Shown: positions 25,312 to 33,503 of the stretch, one piece after another
How the letters are laid out: the number at the start of each line of letters is the position of its first letter
Position numbering within the stretch: position 1 is the first letter of the stretch
Source of the DNA: Acidobacteriaceae bacterium
GTDB lineage: Bacteria > Acidobacteriota > Terriglobia > Terriglobales > Acidobacteriaceae
Length of the DNA: 64,000 nucleotides
Reading direction: 5' to 3'
Assembly: GCA_003165075.1 (NCBI GenBank)
Contig: PLSM01000188.1
Coordinates: 15,028 to 79,027, forward strand
The notes under the pieces: generated by a model
The model's input: the letters and a program-made list of their open reading frames with translations, nothing else
Databases searched by the model: none
Told to the model about the DNA's origin: nothing
Made by a program: the position numbers and the translations under genes

Positions 25312-25947
25312 TCACATTGAGATACTGATGGCAATTCCCGGTCGACCCGGATACCTGCGGTCATAGAGATAGTAACCATCTTCGTAGTAGTCAACATACA
25401 TATCGTCGCTCCGGTACCAGTCCGTTCCCCAATATTCCGGATAGGGATCAATCACGCTGAACCAATAGCCCTCGTATTGGAAGCGCGGATACCCACCCAC
25501 CTCCAGGAAAGGCAAGTCGTAGACGCGAAAGCTGTGGCCCGTTCCAAAGTTGCTGCTAAAGTAGGCGTCAGGAAAGCGATAGCCGCTGTAACCTCCGCGC
25601 TGTTGCCAGTTCCGGTGCTCGGAATCGAAGTTGCGAGCGCGATGCTGCTGCCAGACACCCTGTTGTTGGACCTGCTGTGCGCGCTGTTGTCCGGGTGTGC
25701 GCTCCACTTGCACATGTGCGATGCGCGCTGATTGCTGCTTGCTTTCCTGCGTCCCTGCACGTTGCTGCGGCCGCGCGTTTTGCTGAGGCTGGGCGCGCTT
25801 CTGGCCCTGTTGCTTGACAGGCTCCGCCTGCTTTCCCCGCTTATCCTTCTCCCCGCCTTTGTCTTCCTGCTGTGCGTAGCCAAAGGCATCGGTTCCGAGC
25901 AACATGCACAACACCATCGCCGTGTGAGCAATCTCATTTCTTTTCAC
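25312..25947 (-). CDS. Exported Gln-rich, Tyr-rich protein
   Basis: A 211-residue protein starting at GTG 25947 with GAGG about 8 bases upstream. A signal peptide (IAHTAMVLCMLLGTDAFGYA) is followed by a charged Gln/Arg/Lys-rich linker (residues 27-105, many QQ pairs). The C-terminal domain is rich in Tyr, Gly and Trp (GYRFPDAYFSSNFGTGHSFR, LEVGGYPRFQYEGYWFSVID, YYEDGYYLYDRRYPG). This pattern recurs in exported acidobacterial proteins related to RcnB- or YXWGXW-type envelope proteins. It is probably periplasmic or surface-associated. Function unknown. Confidence 0.65.
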   Translation of the reverse strand: MKRNEIAHTAMVLCMLLGTDAFGYAQQEDKGGEKDKRGKQAEPVKQQGQKRAQPQQNARPQQRAGTQESKQQSARIAHVQVERTPGQQRAQQVQQQGVWQQHRARNFDSEHRNWQQRGGYSGYRFPDAYFSSNFGTGHSFRVYDLPFLEVGGYPRFQYEGYWFSVIDPYPEYWGTDWYRSDDMYVDYYEDGYYLYDRRYPGRPGIAISISM

Positions 25948-26107
25948 TTGTGCTACCTCTACTCAAACTCAGCGGCAGTGACGAGTATGCGTCGTATCGC
26001 GTTGAACAACAATGCGACTTGTTAAGAGTCGGCGGTCAAATGTGCGATGAGAGATACCACTTGTGCCATCGACCGCCACTCTTAATGCGCATGGTTGAGT
26101 CGGCGTC

Positions 26108-26254
26108 CTAAACACCTCGCCGTCCAGATATCAAATTGAAGATCAGGACCGCCAGGGCCACAACCAGCAGAATGTGGATCAGAGCGCCGCCCACGTGGAA
26201 ACTGAAACCCAGAAGCCACAAGATCAAGATGACTACAAAGATTGTCCAAAGCAT
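26108..26254 (-). CDS. lmo0937/DUF5670 family small membrane protein
   Basis: A 48-residue protein with two transmembrane helices (MLWTIFVVILILWLLGFSFH, then LLVVALAVLIFNLISG) and a short basic tail. The sequence is typical of the lmo0937/DUF5670 family of tiny membrane proteins, often found among stress genes. A clear GGAGG lies 6 bases before the ATG. It sits downstream of the SYLF gene, separated from it by the hairpin at 26277-26309. Confidence 0.8.
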   Translation of the reverse strand: MLWTIFVVILILWLLGFSFHVGGALIHILLVVALAVLIFNLISGRRGV

Positions 26255-26276
26255 TTCTGCCTCCAATTTGTGTTGC

Positions 26277-26309
26277 GACACCCGGGAGCTGGTTGACTCA
26301 CCGGGTGTC
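26277..26309 (-). terminator. Hairpin after the SYLF-domain gene
   Basis: GACACCCGG (26277-26285) pairs perfectly with CCGGGTGTC (26301-26309), a 9-bp GC-rich stem with a 15-base loop. It starts 20 bp after the stop of the minus-strand SYLF gene. There is no clear T-tract, so termination may be partial. Confidence 0.5.
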
Positions 26310-26329
26310 TGGTTAAGACTCGCCGCTAA

Positions 26330-27025
26330 TTAGCGGCTGCCCTGTGCCACAGCCTGCGCCTTGGCGCCTCTGACTGCGTTCAGGAACGGTTCAGCTGAGG
26401 CTGGCGTCGTCACATCGCCGCGCAGCACTGAGCGGGTGGTGACGTCGTGGCCGTAGAAGGCATCCATTGAGTCGTTGTCGCGGCGAATTGAAGCACCTGT
26501 CAATGTGAGCCCGGCAAAGGCGCCCTTGGCCCGCGAGTAGGTCAGGATCTCGGTCTCCAACTTCCAATCGGTATCGGCAGAAGCATGACGTCCCACCGGC
26601 CCGGCCGCCGCGGAGGCATCCGCCCCAAGCTGAAATTCGCTTGACAGCAACCGCTGCATGCCGCGCTCGTTCTGGATGATCATGACCAGGTCCACACCTT
26701 CAACGCCGATCTGTAGCCCCCAGCTTCCGCCCGTGATGGCAAAGAACGCCGGCGCGCTCCACCCTGCGTCGGTCCGGCATGTGGCCACGCCTCGGCCATT
26801 TTCTCCGCCGAACACAAAGCCGCCCTTGAGCATGTGAGGCACCACCGCCACGCATCTGGCGTGTTCCAGAACTTCTTGCGGAATGCCTTTATCCGGAGCA
26901 GCCATGATCTCGGCAATTACTCTGCCTGCATGATCCAGCCGGGCGTCCGACGCTCCGCGATCCGACTCCGCCCAACCTGGACTCGACAGGCTGAGTAACG
27001 CAACGCACATGATGAGTTTCTTCAC
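26330..27025 (-). CDS. SYLF-domain (YSC84-like) lipid-binding exported protein
   Basis: A 231-residue protein. GTG 27025 is chosen because AAGGTG lies 6 bases upstream and the signal peptide begins there (VKKLIMCVALLSLSSPGWA); the frame extends to ATG 27076. The mature part is a SYLF (YSC84/Ysc84-actin-binding-like) domain, a lipid-binding fold: GIPQEVLEHARCVAVVPHML, KGGFVFGGENGRGVATCR, GSWGLQIGVEGVDLVMII, SAAAGPVGRHASADTD, LTLTGASIRRDNDSM. In bacteria these proteins are periplasmic and thought to bind phospholipid. The neighbours are small envelope and stress genes. Confidence 0.87.
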   Translation of the reverse strand: MKKLIMCVALLSLSSPGWAESDRGASDARLDHAGRVIAEIMAAPDKGIPQEVLEHARCVAVVPHMLKGGFVFGGENGRGVATCRTDAGWSAPAFFAITGGSWGLQIGVEGVDLVMIIQNERGMQRLLSSEFQLGADASAAAGPVGRHASADTDWKLETEILTYSRAKGAFAGLTLTGASIRRDNDSMDAFYGHDVTTRSVLRGDVTTPASAEPFLNAVRGAKAQAVAQGSR

Positions 27026-27522
27026 GCATTTCACCTTGTTTTCTACCCCGCACTCGGGCGCCTGCTTCGCGCGCAATCTCAGTACTCTGAGGTAATTCCG
27101 ACCTTAGCCCGACGTGAGCGTGCTGTCTGATCAATTGGGCTCATCCGTCTCGGTGGCTTTGCTTCTTGAGTAGTCGCTTGAATGTGTATGGCACTCGGCA
27201 CAAGATGGGGGAATCAAAACCGCGCTGAGCGGAATCTGCTCGAGCGAATTCATTGATAGATTTTCCGCACAATCGAGGGAGGTGAGCACTATTGACCTTC
27301 GTTGTGTCGCCACGGAGCGCTACACTTTGCCAAACCGGTGCTCGCTAAACTAAATCGGTGAGTCTTCGTCTTGAGGTTTCCAATGGCAGGCAAGCTCCGA
27401 AATGTATCGGAGGCGCGAAGCATTCCCGGCAACAGCAGCCCAAACTAACCTTCCCGTCCGGCAGCAACTCGTAAGTCGACACGCGTTTGAAGCAAGTTAA
27501 CGAATCGTCCTCGCACACCCAC
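27026..27522. other. Intergenic region before the truncated Crp/Fnr gene
   Basis: This gap of nearly 500 bp contains no recognised gene. Two short minus-strand frames are possible (27131-27253, containing SCAECHTHSS; and 27345-27524, containing ELLPDGKVSLGCCCREC), but neither has a strong ribosome site or a known family. No trace of the missing cyclic-nucleotide-binding domain of the adjacent Crp/Fnr fragment could be found here. Confidence 0.35.
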
Positions 27523-27813
27523 ATGCTCTCACGCAATATCCGTATGGAAGCCGATCCTGTCGACCATCAGTTCAACTCCAGCGAAAAGCGCCTGGCCCGG
27601 CTCCTGCTGCTGATGGCCAACTTCAGGCAGGAATCGAAGCCCATCCCCGTCATCGCCAAGATCAGTCAGAAAGCCCCCGCCCTAATCATCGGCACCACGC
27701 GCTCTCGCGTGAGCTTCTTCCTCAATCGCTTCCGCGAACTGGGCTTCATCGACTACGACCCTGGGGGCATGCTCGTAAACAGCTCACTGGTCAGTGTGGT
27801 ACTGCACGAATGA
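27523..27813 (+). CDS. Truncated Crp/Fnr-type regulator: winged-helix domain only
   Basis: This 96-codon frame (an earlier ATG at 27487 is possible) aligns with the C-terminal part of the three full-length Crp/Fnr proteins at 37-45 kb: QFNSSEKRLARLLLLMANF, IIGTTRSRVSFFLNRF, RELGFIDYD. Similarity begins at MLSRNIRMEADPVDHQF, exactly at the end of the dimerisation helix; the cyclic-nucleotide-type sensor domain is absent. The recognition helix TTRSRVSFFLNRF is intact. The turn before it (KAPALIIGTT) differs from the TLAEMIGTT of the others. It may be a decaying fragment or a stand-alone DNA-binding protein competing with its paralogues. Confidence 0.65.
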   Translation: MLSRNIRMEADPVDHQFNSSEKRLARLLLLMANFRQESKPIPVIAKISQKAPALIIGTTRSRVSFFLNRFRELGFIDYDPGGMLVNSSLVSVVLHE

Positions 27814-28121
27814 GCAGTAGCCGAAGGATCGGCCCGGTGCGGATGCTCAGACTCACATGTATCCACCGGTGAGTTGGACTCACAGGGGCGTACCCGTCAA
27901 AGCATTGCTACAGCATATGATTCCTATTGCTCAGACACGGCTGATCTAGGCAACTAAAGTCAAAAGCGTAGGGATAGATAGACTCTGGCTCCGGTGGAAT
28001 AAAGGGGACTGATAAACGGATTAGAGATCCTTATGACGCTGTTGTTGCCGGGTTCTTCCTTTCGGCTGCACCGCCGCCCACGCAACACAAGCAACCGCAG
28101 ACGCCTTGAAGGGGGTCACAC
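27814..28121. other. Intergenic leader of the Gly-rich exported protein gene
   Basis: About 308 bp with no supported gene. A plus frame beginning at 28033 is an out-of-frame shadow of the downstream gene. The only clear signal is the GAAGGGGG ribosome site before 28122. Confidence 0.4.
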
Positions 28122-28697
28122 ATGCGCGGACTTAAAGTTCTCTTCGGTACCACAACGTTGCTTGCCGGCTTGGCCCTGGCGCCAGCGGCTCCAGCGCAAC
28201 TGGTCGTCAATCTTGGCGTTCAGCCCGCTTGCGCCTACGGCTATTACGACTATCAGCCATACGCCTGCGCACCCTATGGTTATTACGGATCGGGATATTT
28301 CTACAACGGCATCTTCCTGGGCATGGGTCCGTGGGCTGGCTGGGGCTATGGCCACGGCTGGGGCGGCCATCGTTTCAGCGGAGATGGCGGAGGAAGTTAT
28401 CACGGCGGTGGTGGCTTCGCGGCGAGTCGTGGATACGGGGGAGGCAGATCGGAAGCACGCGGGGGCGGTTCCAATAGTGGCGGGGCGCGTCCCAGTGCAG
28501 GTCACGCGGCAGTTCAAAGGGGTGGCGGCGGATCGCACGGTGGTGGTGGCCAGGCCCGTGGCAGCAATGGTGGATCGCACGGTGGTGGTGGCCAGGCCCG
28601 TGGCGGCGGTGGATCTCATGGCAGCGGTGGTGGTGGTGGCCAGGCCCGTGGTGGCGGCGGTGGGGGATCTCATGGCGGCGGTGGCGGACACCGGTAG
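28122..28697 (+). CDS. Exported CPYGYY-type protein with Gly-rich repeat tail
   Basis: A 191-residue secreted protein. A strong ribosome site (AAGGGGG) lies 8 bases before ATG 28122. Signal peptide: LFGTTTLLAGLALAPAAPAQ. The mature N-terminus has a Cys/Tyr motif (CAYGYYDYQPYACAPYGYYG, then GIFLGMGPW), shared with the protein at 34000. The C-terminal half (about residues 85-191) is almost entirely Gly/Ser/His/Arg, with a GSHGGGGQARG unit repeated three times. Likely a periplasmic or surface protein; function unknown. The two cysteines 11 residues apart could form a disulfide. Reverse-strand long frames over this gene arise only from repeat composition. Confidence 0.75.
   Translation: MRGLKVLFGTTTLLAGLALAPAAPAQLVVNLGVQPACAYGYYDYQPYACAPYGYYGSGYFYNGIFLGMGPWAGWGYGHGWGGHRFSGDGGGSYHGGGGFAASRGYGGGRSEARGGGSNSGGARPSAGHAAVQRGGGGSHGGGGQARGSNGGSHGGGGQARGGGGSHGSGGGGGQARGGGGGGSHGGGGGHR
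28521..28690 (+). repeat. In-gene tandem GGTGG/CAGGCCCGTGG repeats
   Basis: Degenerate tandem copies of a roughly 48-60-base unit encode Gly-Ser-His-Gly4-Gln-Ala-Arg-Gly. GGTGGCCAGGCCCGTGG recurs exactly at three places. Such repeats change copy number by slippage, so tail length may vary between strains. Confidence 0.7.
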
Positions 28698-28782
28698 GCA
28701 TTGACGATGGTTGCGCCAGCACCCTGCGGGGGCTTGACTTCTCGAACGCCAACGCGCTCCCTGGCACAAAGAATCTAATCCC

Positions 28783-28869
28783 ATGAGCGAAATTGAACAG
28801 CAGCGTGCGCGCGCGGATGCGATTCTTTGCGCAGGGAAGATCGGCCCCCCCTATTACTCCACGAGGTGA
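28783..28869 (+). CDS. Possible 28-residue leader peptide of the response regulator gene
   Basis: The frame starts MSEIEQQRARADAILCAGKI and stops 5 bases before the response regulator ATG. It has no clear ribosome site of its own, and its last codons contain the GAGGTGA used by the downstream gene. It could be a translational-coupling leader or chance. Confidence 0.25.
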   Translation: MSEIEQQRARADAILCAGKIGPPYYSTR

Positions 28870-28874
28870 AAACC

Positions 28875-29591
28875 ATGAGCGACACGCCTAGGCCCAGGAT
28901 TCTTGTTGTTGATGACGAACCGGATATTTGCGAAACCATGGCCATGTTGCTGGATGATGAGGGCTACGACATCTCGACGGCGATTCACGGATTCGATGCG
29001 CTGCTTCAGCTCCGGGTTACAACTCCCGATCTGATCATCTCCGACCTCAACATGCCGCGGATGTCCGGATTTGAGTTCCTCTCCGTGGTGCGCTGCCGCT
29101 TCCCGTCAATTCCGGTAATCGCGATGAGCGGCGCTTTTGCCCCCGGCGATTGGCTTCCTAGCGGCGTGATTGCCGATCGCTTCTATGCCAAGGGCAGATG
29201 CCATCCGGACGAACTCTTACAGTTGGTAAGTGAGTTGATTCATGGGACGGTAACGCGGTCGACAGACAAACAGCGCCGGCCTGCCACGGTACAAACGCCA
29301 CGGCATGGAATGGATTCCAAGGGAGCGCCCTTCATCGTGCTCACCTGCACGGAATGTCTAAGATCATTTCGGATGAGCGACGAGCAGCAGGCCCAGCATG
29401 ATGTCCAGGTGGCAAATTGTCAATTCTGCGCAACCTGCTTTCTCTACATCAATACCTCTGCGCCTGCATTTGTTCCTGAACAAGTGATTACGACGCTTCA
29501 AACACCTGAGGAATCGCTCCCTGAGCCTGCAAATCACGGATATGCGCGGCAGGCGCCATCTTACTCAACCTTGAGTCCGGGCGCTGCTTGA
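28875..29591 (+). CDS. Response regulator with C-terminal Cys-rich domain
   Basis: A 238-residue protein; ATG 28875 is preferred with GAGGTGA about 6 bases upstream. Residues 7-125 are a CheY-like receiver: ILVVDDEPDICETMAMLL, phospho-acceptor Asp57 in LIISDLNMPRMSG, AMSGAF and a Lys in FYAKGRCHP. After a linker comes a region with paired cysteines, LTCTECLRSF and NCQFCATCFLY, which looks like a small zinc-ribbon. No DNA-binding or enzymatic output domain is present, so output is probably by protein-protein contact or through this Cys domain. No kinase gene is adjacent. Confidence 0.85.
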   Translation: MSDTPRPRILVVDDEPDICETMAMLLDDEGYDISTAIHGFDALLQLRVTTPDLIISDLNMPRMSGFEFLSVVRCRFPSIPVIAMSGAFAPGDWLPSGVIADRFYAKGRCHPDELLQLVSELIHGTVTRSTDKQRRPATVQTPRHGMDSKGAPFIVLTCTECLRSFRMSDEQQAQHDVQVANCQFCATCFLYINTSAPAFVPEQVITTLQTPEESLPEPANHGYARQAPSYSTLSPGAA

Positions 29592-29873
29592 ATCCCACTT
29601 CCGGATTGCCATTTAACGCGCTGTCAATCGACACGGAAGCTCTTGGGCTAGAGAGATATTGGCGCGTGCGTCCGGGACATGCCGAAGATCTGCAATTGGC
29701 AACGGCCTAACTCAAAGTGAATGCGCGAGAGTTGATGGGTGCCAAAAGGACTCTGGCCTGCGATAGCGACACCCTGCCGGCGAAGGAGAGGCGGCCACGG
29801 AAAGCAAACACAATCGTGAAGGCACACAAGTGAAGAGAGTGGTGAACCAGGCACCTGGCCCTAGCGGAGACGC

Positions 29874-29981
29874 ATGCACCGCGATTCGCGATTCTGGTTA
29901 GGCGCCGTCTCCATGGCTTCGGCTCTCGCAATCTACGTGCTCAGTGGCGACTTGGCGCGGATACCGCGCGGTTGTCCATAA
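29874..29981 (+). CDS. Candidate 35-residue membrane peptide
   Basis: GGAG lies 5 bases before ATG 29874. The product has one hydrophobic helix (FWLGAVSMASALAIYVLSGD) and a short tail (LARIPRGCP). Just after the stop, an overlapping plus frame reads like a continued tail (GPAEPPEAIGKSTQASKGY) to a stop near 30090, so this may be a frameshifted longer protein. No family recognised. The 282 bp before it contain nothing else convincing. Confidence 0.35.
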   Translation: MHRDSRFWLGAVSMASALAIYVLSGDLARIPRGCP

Positions 29982-30100
29982 ACAGCGGCCCCGCTGAACC
30001 GCCGGAAGCTATTGGCAAATCCACGCAGGCTTCAAAAGGATACGCAACGGCTGGGACTATGGCACGACAAGCCGGCACCAGCAAATAGGTAAATGACCCA

Positions 30101-30901
30101 TTGAAAGAACTCATTGTCTTCGATTTGGATGGCACCCTCGCCGAAAGTAAATCAGCGCTTGATGCGGAGATGTCGGCTCTACTCAGCGAACTCTTGGGAA
30201 TGGTGAGAGTGGCCATCATTTCCGGCGGTAACTGGCCGCAATTCGAAAAGCAATTGCTGTCCAATCTTCCCCATGACGACCGCCTCAAGAACCTATCTCT
30301 TCTTCCCACCTGTGGAACAAAATTCTTTCGCTATCAAGGAGCCTGGCAAGAACTCTATTCCGAGGACTTCACGACGGAGGAAGAGGCAAGGATCACGGGA
30401 TGTCTCAATAAGGCGCTCGTAATGGCCGGCTTTGAGGCAAAAGAAACCTGGGGGCCATTAGTTGAAGACCGGGGAAGCCAGGTCACGTTCTCGGCATTGG
30501 GGCAGCTGGCTCCCATTCAAGAAAAGATGAAATGGGACCCGGACTTTGCCAAGCGGAAGAAGATCGCGGCAATTCTGACAACTCTCATCCCCGAATTCTC
30601 CGTGCGCATGGGCGGCACCACATCCATCGATATCACCAAGCAAGGCATTGACAAGGGCTATGGCATCAGGAAGCTCCGCGACACTCTTGGCGTCGCAATC
30701 GATGACATGATTTTCGTTGGAGATGCTGTGTTTCCGGGAGGAAATGATTATCCGGCGAAAGAGGCAGGCGCATTGTCAATCCAGGTCAGAGATCCACATG
30801 AATCGAAACGGGTAATTGAAGCGATCGTGGCATGTCTGGATTCGGCCCAAAACACGAGGACCTCAATGGAGGCGAGAGCCCAAGTAGTCTTCAACTTATA
30901 A
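30101..30901 (+). CDS. HAD-superfamily (IIB) phosphatase
   Basis: A 266-residue HAD hydrolase starting at TTG 30101, where similarity to the family begins at once. Motif I is FDLDGTLAES (two catalytic Asp), motif II ISGGN, motif III Lys within the KQGIDKGYGI segment, and motif IV VGDAVFPGGNDYPAKEAG. The C2-type cap between about residues 80 and 190 matches the sucrose-phosphatase/phosphomannomutase-like IIB class. Likely a sugar-phosphate phosphatase; substrate unknown. It lies 90 bp before the PPK2 gene on the same strand. Confidence 0.85.
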   Translation: MKELIVFDLDGTLAESKSALDAEMSALLSELLGMVRVAIISGGNWPQFEKQLLSNLPHDDRLKNLSLLPTCGTKFFRYQGAWQELYSEDFTTEEEARITGCLNKALVMAGFEAKETWGPLVEDRGSQVTFSALGQLAPIQEKMKWDPDFAKRKKIAAILTTLIPEFSVRMGGTTSIDITKQGIDKGYGIRKLRDTLGVAIDDMIFVGDAVFPGGNDYPAKEAGALSIQVRDPHESKRVIEAIVACLDSAQNTRTSMEARAQVVFNL

Positions 30902-30992
30902 AGTAGAAAATGATTTGCATACTTTCGCGAAAGCCACTGTAATGGATACGAAGGCGAATTGACATGCACCGTAATAATCAGGGAAAGGGCTT

Positions 30993-31838
30993 ATGAGTTA
31001 TTACAAAGACTTTTGCATTGCGCCGGCACGCCGCGTCCGGCTTAAGGACTTCGATCCGCAGTATGCAGACAAGCATGAAACGAAGCAGCCTGCACTGACG
31101 AAGATCGAGCATCTTCGCCAGCGAATGGAAGAGATGCAGTACACGCTTTATGCTGACCAGAAGCGCTCCCTCCTCATTTGTCTTCAGGCCCTGGACGCAG
31201 GCGGCAAGGATGGCGTCGTCCGGCATGTCATCGGCTCAATGAATCCCGAGGGCTGCCGTGTCGCGTGCTTCAAGCAGCCGTCGAAAGAAGAGCTGGAGCA
31301 TGATTTTCTCTGGCGAATAGAGGCACAAACACCGAAACGCGGCGAGGTTGTGATCTTCAACCGCTCCCACTATGAGGATGTGCTCGTGACACGCGTCCAC
31401 AATCTTGTCCCCAAAAAAGTCTGGTCGAAGCGCTATGAGCAGATCAACGACTTCGAGCGGCGCCTGGTAGCGAATGGTACGCACATTTTGAAGTTCTTCC
31501 TGCACATCGGCAAAGAAGAGCAACTGGAGCGATTCAAGCAAAGGCTGGACGATCCTGCGCGGCGCTGGAAGATCAGCGAAGCAGACTATGCGGAAAGAAA
31601 GTATTGGGACGATTACAAGAGAGCGTATGAGGTCGCGCTCGGAGAATGCAGCACCAAGTACGCACCGTGGTTCATCATCCCCTCAGACCATAAGTGGTTC
31701 CGCGACCTGGCGATTTCTGAGATCATCGTGAAGACAATGGAGAAACTCGACATCTCGCTCCCCGAGCCGACAGTGAACCTCGCCGAAATCCGTAGGAAAT
31801 ATCACAAGACGGTCGCGAAGGAGACGGGCGTAAAGTAA
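30993..31838 (+). CDS. Polyphosphate kinase 2 family protein
   Basis: A 281-residue PPK2-type enzyme that moves phosphate between polyphosphate and nucleotides. Walker A is DAGGKDG in LLICLQALDAGGKDGVVRHV; the lid and Walker B-type motif is VVIFNRSHYEDVLVTRVH. Further family blocks are LKFFLHIGKEEQLERFKQRL, RRWKISEADYAERKYWDDY and PWFIIPSDHKWFRDLAISEI. A single PPK2 domain with this short N-terminus is like the AMP/ADP-phosphorylating classes rather than two-domain class II. Ribosome site GGAAAGGG precedes ATG 30993. Likely a cytosolic energy/stress enzyme. Confidence 0.93.
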   Translation: MSYYKDFCIAPARRVRLKDFDPQYADKHETKQPALTKIEHLRQRMEEMQYTLYADQKRSLLICLQALDAGGKDGVVRHVIGSMNPEGCRVACFKQPSKEELEHDFLWRIEAQTPKRGEVVIFNRSHYEDVLVTRVHNLVPKKVWSKRYEQINDFERRLVANGTHILKFFLHIGKEEQLERFKQRLDDPARRWKISEADYAERKYWDDYKRAYEVALGECSTKYAPWFIIPSDHKWFRDLAISEIIVKTMEKLDISLPEPTVNLAEIRRKYHKTVAKETGVK

Positions 31839-31972
31839 GCGGCGAGCATTGTCGCCGGTGGGACCGCTTCACGGCCAATCACCGATCTCAACTCGCCGCA
31901 CGGCCGAATCACCGAAATAGGGGGTTTGGTCAGGAACGGTCAATGGAGACGCCGGCCTGGCCAGTCTCATCT

Positions 31973-32128
31973 CTAGTTGAAGCCCCCCAACATGTAGGCA
32001 ATCAGGACGATCACCAATATGGTGCCTAGCCCGATGCCGAAACCACCGCCGTAACCCCAGCGACTATGGCCATAGTAGCCTCCGCCTCCGCCTAAGACCA
32101 AAATCAAAACGATAATCAGGATCAACAT
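31973..32128 (-). CDS. DUF3309-like small membrane protein
   Basis: A 51-residue protein too short for routine gene callers. Two hydrophobic helices (MLILIIVLILVLGGG and IGLGTILVIVLIAYMLGG) flank a Gly/Tyr-rich turn (GGGYYGHSRWGYGGGFG), the arrangement of DUF3309 proteins. AAGGAG lies about 6 bases before the ATG at 32128. It is followed 134 bp on by the PPK2 stop on the other strand (convergent). Confidence 0.75.
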   Translation of the reverse strand: MLILIIVLILVLGGGGGYYGHSRWGYGGGFGIGLGTILVIVLIAYMLGGFN

Positions 32129-32234
32129 CGAGATCTCCTTTTCTACGGTACGTCAAGACCGGTCACCGCCTGACGGGTTGAGGTTCTTGTTCTTCCGTTG
32201 CAAAACATTTGCTGGCGTTCGCGCGCTCGGTCGC

Positions 32235-32414
32235 TTATTTGTCGAGCACCTTTTCAATTTGTCCCAGTTTCTTTTGAACCTTGCCAGCGACCTTTTCGCT
32301 TTGGCCTTTGTCAACCAGCGTGGGATTGTTGGTAGCCTTACCCACCTGCTCTTTAACGGTGCCCTTGGCTTCATGCAAAGTGCCTTGTATTTGGTCTTTG
32401 CTGCTCAATGTCAT
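32235..32414 (-). CDS. CsbD family stress protein
   Basis: A 59-residue hydrophilic protein: MTLSSKDQIQGTLHEAKGTV, KEQVGKATNNPTLVDKGQSE, KVAGKVQKKLGQIEKVLDK. This is the CsbD signature (GKxKExxGkxtgd...xGkxqk). GGGAG lies 8 bases before ATG 32414. The frame stays open to 32678 but that extension is not CsbD-like. CsbD-like proteins accompany general stress responses; biochemical role unknown. Confidence 0.85.
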   Translation of the reverse strand: MTLSSKDQIQGTLHEAKGTVKEQVGKATNNPTLVDKGQSEKVAGKVQKKLGQIEKVLDK

Positions 32415-33040
32415 CTTGTTTCTCCCGGATGTCTTTGGGGTTGGGGGTCCATGAGAGGACCGCTTACACGAAATCGCCCAGCGGGAATGGGAAGCGTGAC
32501 TGACCTGAGTGCCGTTCCGCATCGGTCTAGTCCAAGCCAGAGAAACGACAAAAATCTGGCCCACTTTTCCACTCCGCGCTGGATATTCACGAAACGAACG
32601 GGCAATAAGAAATACCGTCACCCACCAGCATTTCCAAACTGGGCTCCCGATGGTTCGCATACTCCCCGGGGTTTCCAATCTGGAATCCTACAAATCAATC
32701 GTAGAGAATGCCGCGAGACTTGCCTGCTCAATACTGCTCACTGGGCGCAGTTTCAAATCGAGACCATCTCCCCCTGGTAGAGACGACTTTTCACGCAGAT
32801 CCTTCGCATTGTTACCTTTTGACGAATTGTTCGCCGCGCCAACACCGGCAATCGCCGCCCAAGGCAGTCCGCCGCGATAACCTGTATTACTTTGACCAGC
32901 CTTTGCCCGCCGTCTCCCCACAGAATTGCAAGTGACCAAGCAGCGAAGGCACACACACAATCTAGGCGCCTAAGCTACTGTCAGTGGCGACGGTTCGAAA
33001 CCAGATGGGCCGAGCCGACTGACAACAGGAGAGACACAGA
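32415..33040. other. Intergenic region, no supported gene
   Basis: About 626 bp between the divergent CsbD and holin-like genes. Several overlapping frames of 60-120 codons occur on both strands, none with a ribosome site, signal or family features. It should contain both divergent promoters. GGAGAG about 10 bases before 33041 is the ribosome site of the next gene. Confidence 0.4.
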
Positions 33041-33385
33041 ATGATCAAACTCTTGATTCACTGGGTGTTGAGTGCGCTTGCCTTGCTGATTATTGCCCAA
33101 TTTGTGCCGGGCTTCCAAGTGCAAGGCTTGGAGCCGGCGCTGATAGCGGCACTTGTCATTGGCTTATTGAATGGGACACTGGGCCTACTGTTAAAGATCA
33201 TCACATTTCCCATCAGCATCCTCACGCTCGGTCTGTTCCTTCTCGTGATCAACGCGTTGATGATTCGGTTAGCGGCGCACATCGTGACCGGCTTCCATGT
33301 GGGCGGATGGATTCCGGCCTTGTGGGGAGCCGTGGTGCTCTCGGTGCTCGGTATGGCGATCCATTTGGTTGCGAAAAGGGCCTAG
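33041..33385 (+). CDS. Phage holin family 4-type (YvlD-like) membrane protein
   Basis: A 114-residue protein with four transmembrane helices: LLIHWVLSALALLIIAQFVP, ALIAALVIGLLNGTLGLLL, FPISILTLGLFLLVINALMI and IPALWGAVVLSVLGMAIHLV. The GLLNGTLGLLLK and FPISILTLGLF blocks are typical of the YvlD/phage_holin_4_2 family of chromosomal membrane proteins. No phage genes are nearby, so it is a housekeeping or stress-type membrane protein and not a lysis gene. Confidence 0.85.
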   Translation: MIKLLIHWVLSALALLIIAQFVPGFQVQGLEPALIAALVIGLLNGTLGLLLKIITFPISILTLGLFLLVINALMIRLAAHIVTGFHVGGWIPALWGAVVLSVLGMAIHLVAKRA

Positions 33386-33503
33386 TTGAGCAACTTCATT
33401 GCGCCGCTGGTATCAACTTGAATTCAGGATTAGACTCTTGTTGAAGTGTGGCTCTGGTCCAAAATGAGCAAATTGAACACAAGTGTGAAAGCATCAGGTT
33501 GCC

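Noticed and set aside
28116-28784. 222-codon minus-strand frame and other long frames over the Gly-rich gene
   Set aside because: GC-rich tandem repeats keep several frames open; the plus-strand protein has a signal peptide, ribosome site and a paralogue.
33041-33385. Prophage holin
   Set aside because: The family is a chromosomal YvlD-like membrane protein; no phage structural, lysis or integrase genes lie nearby.
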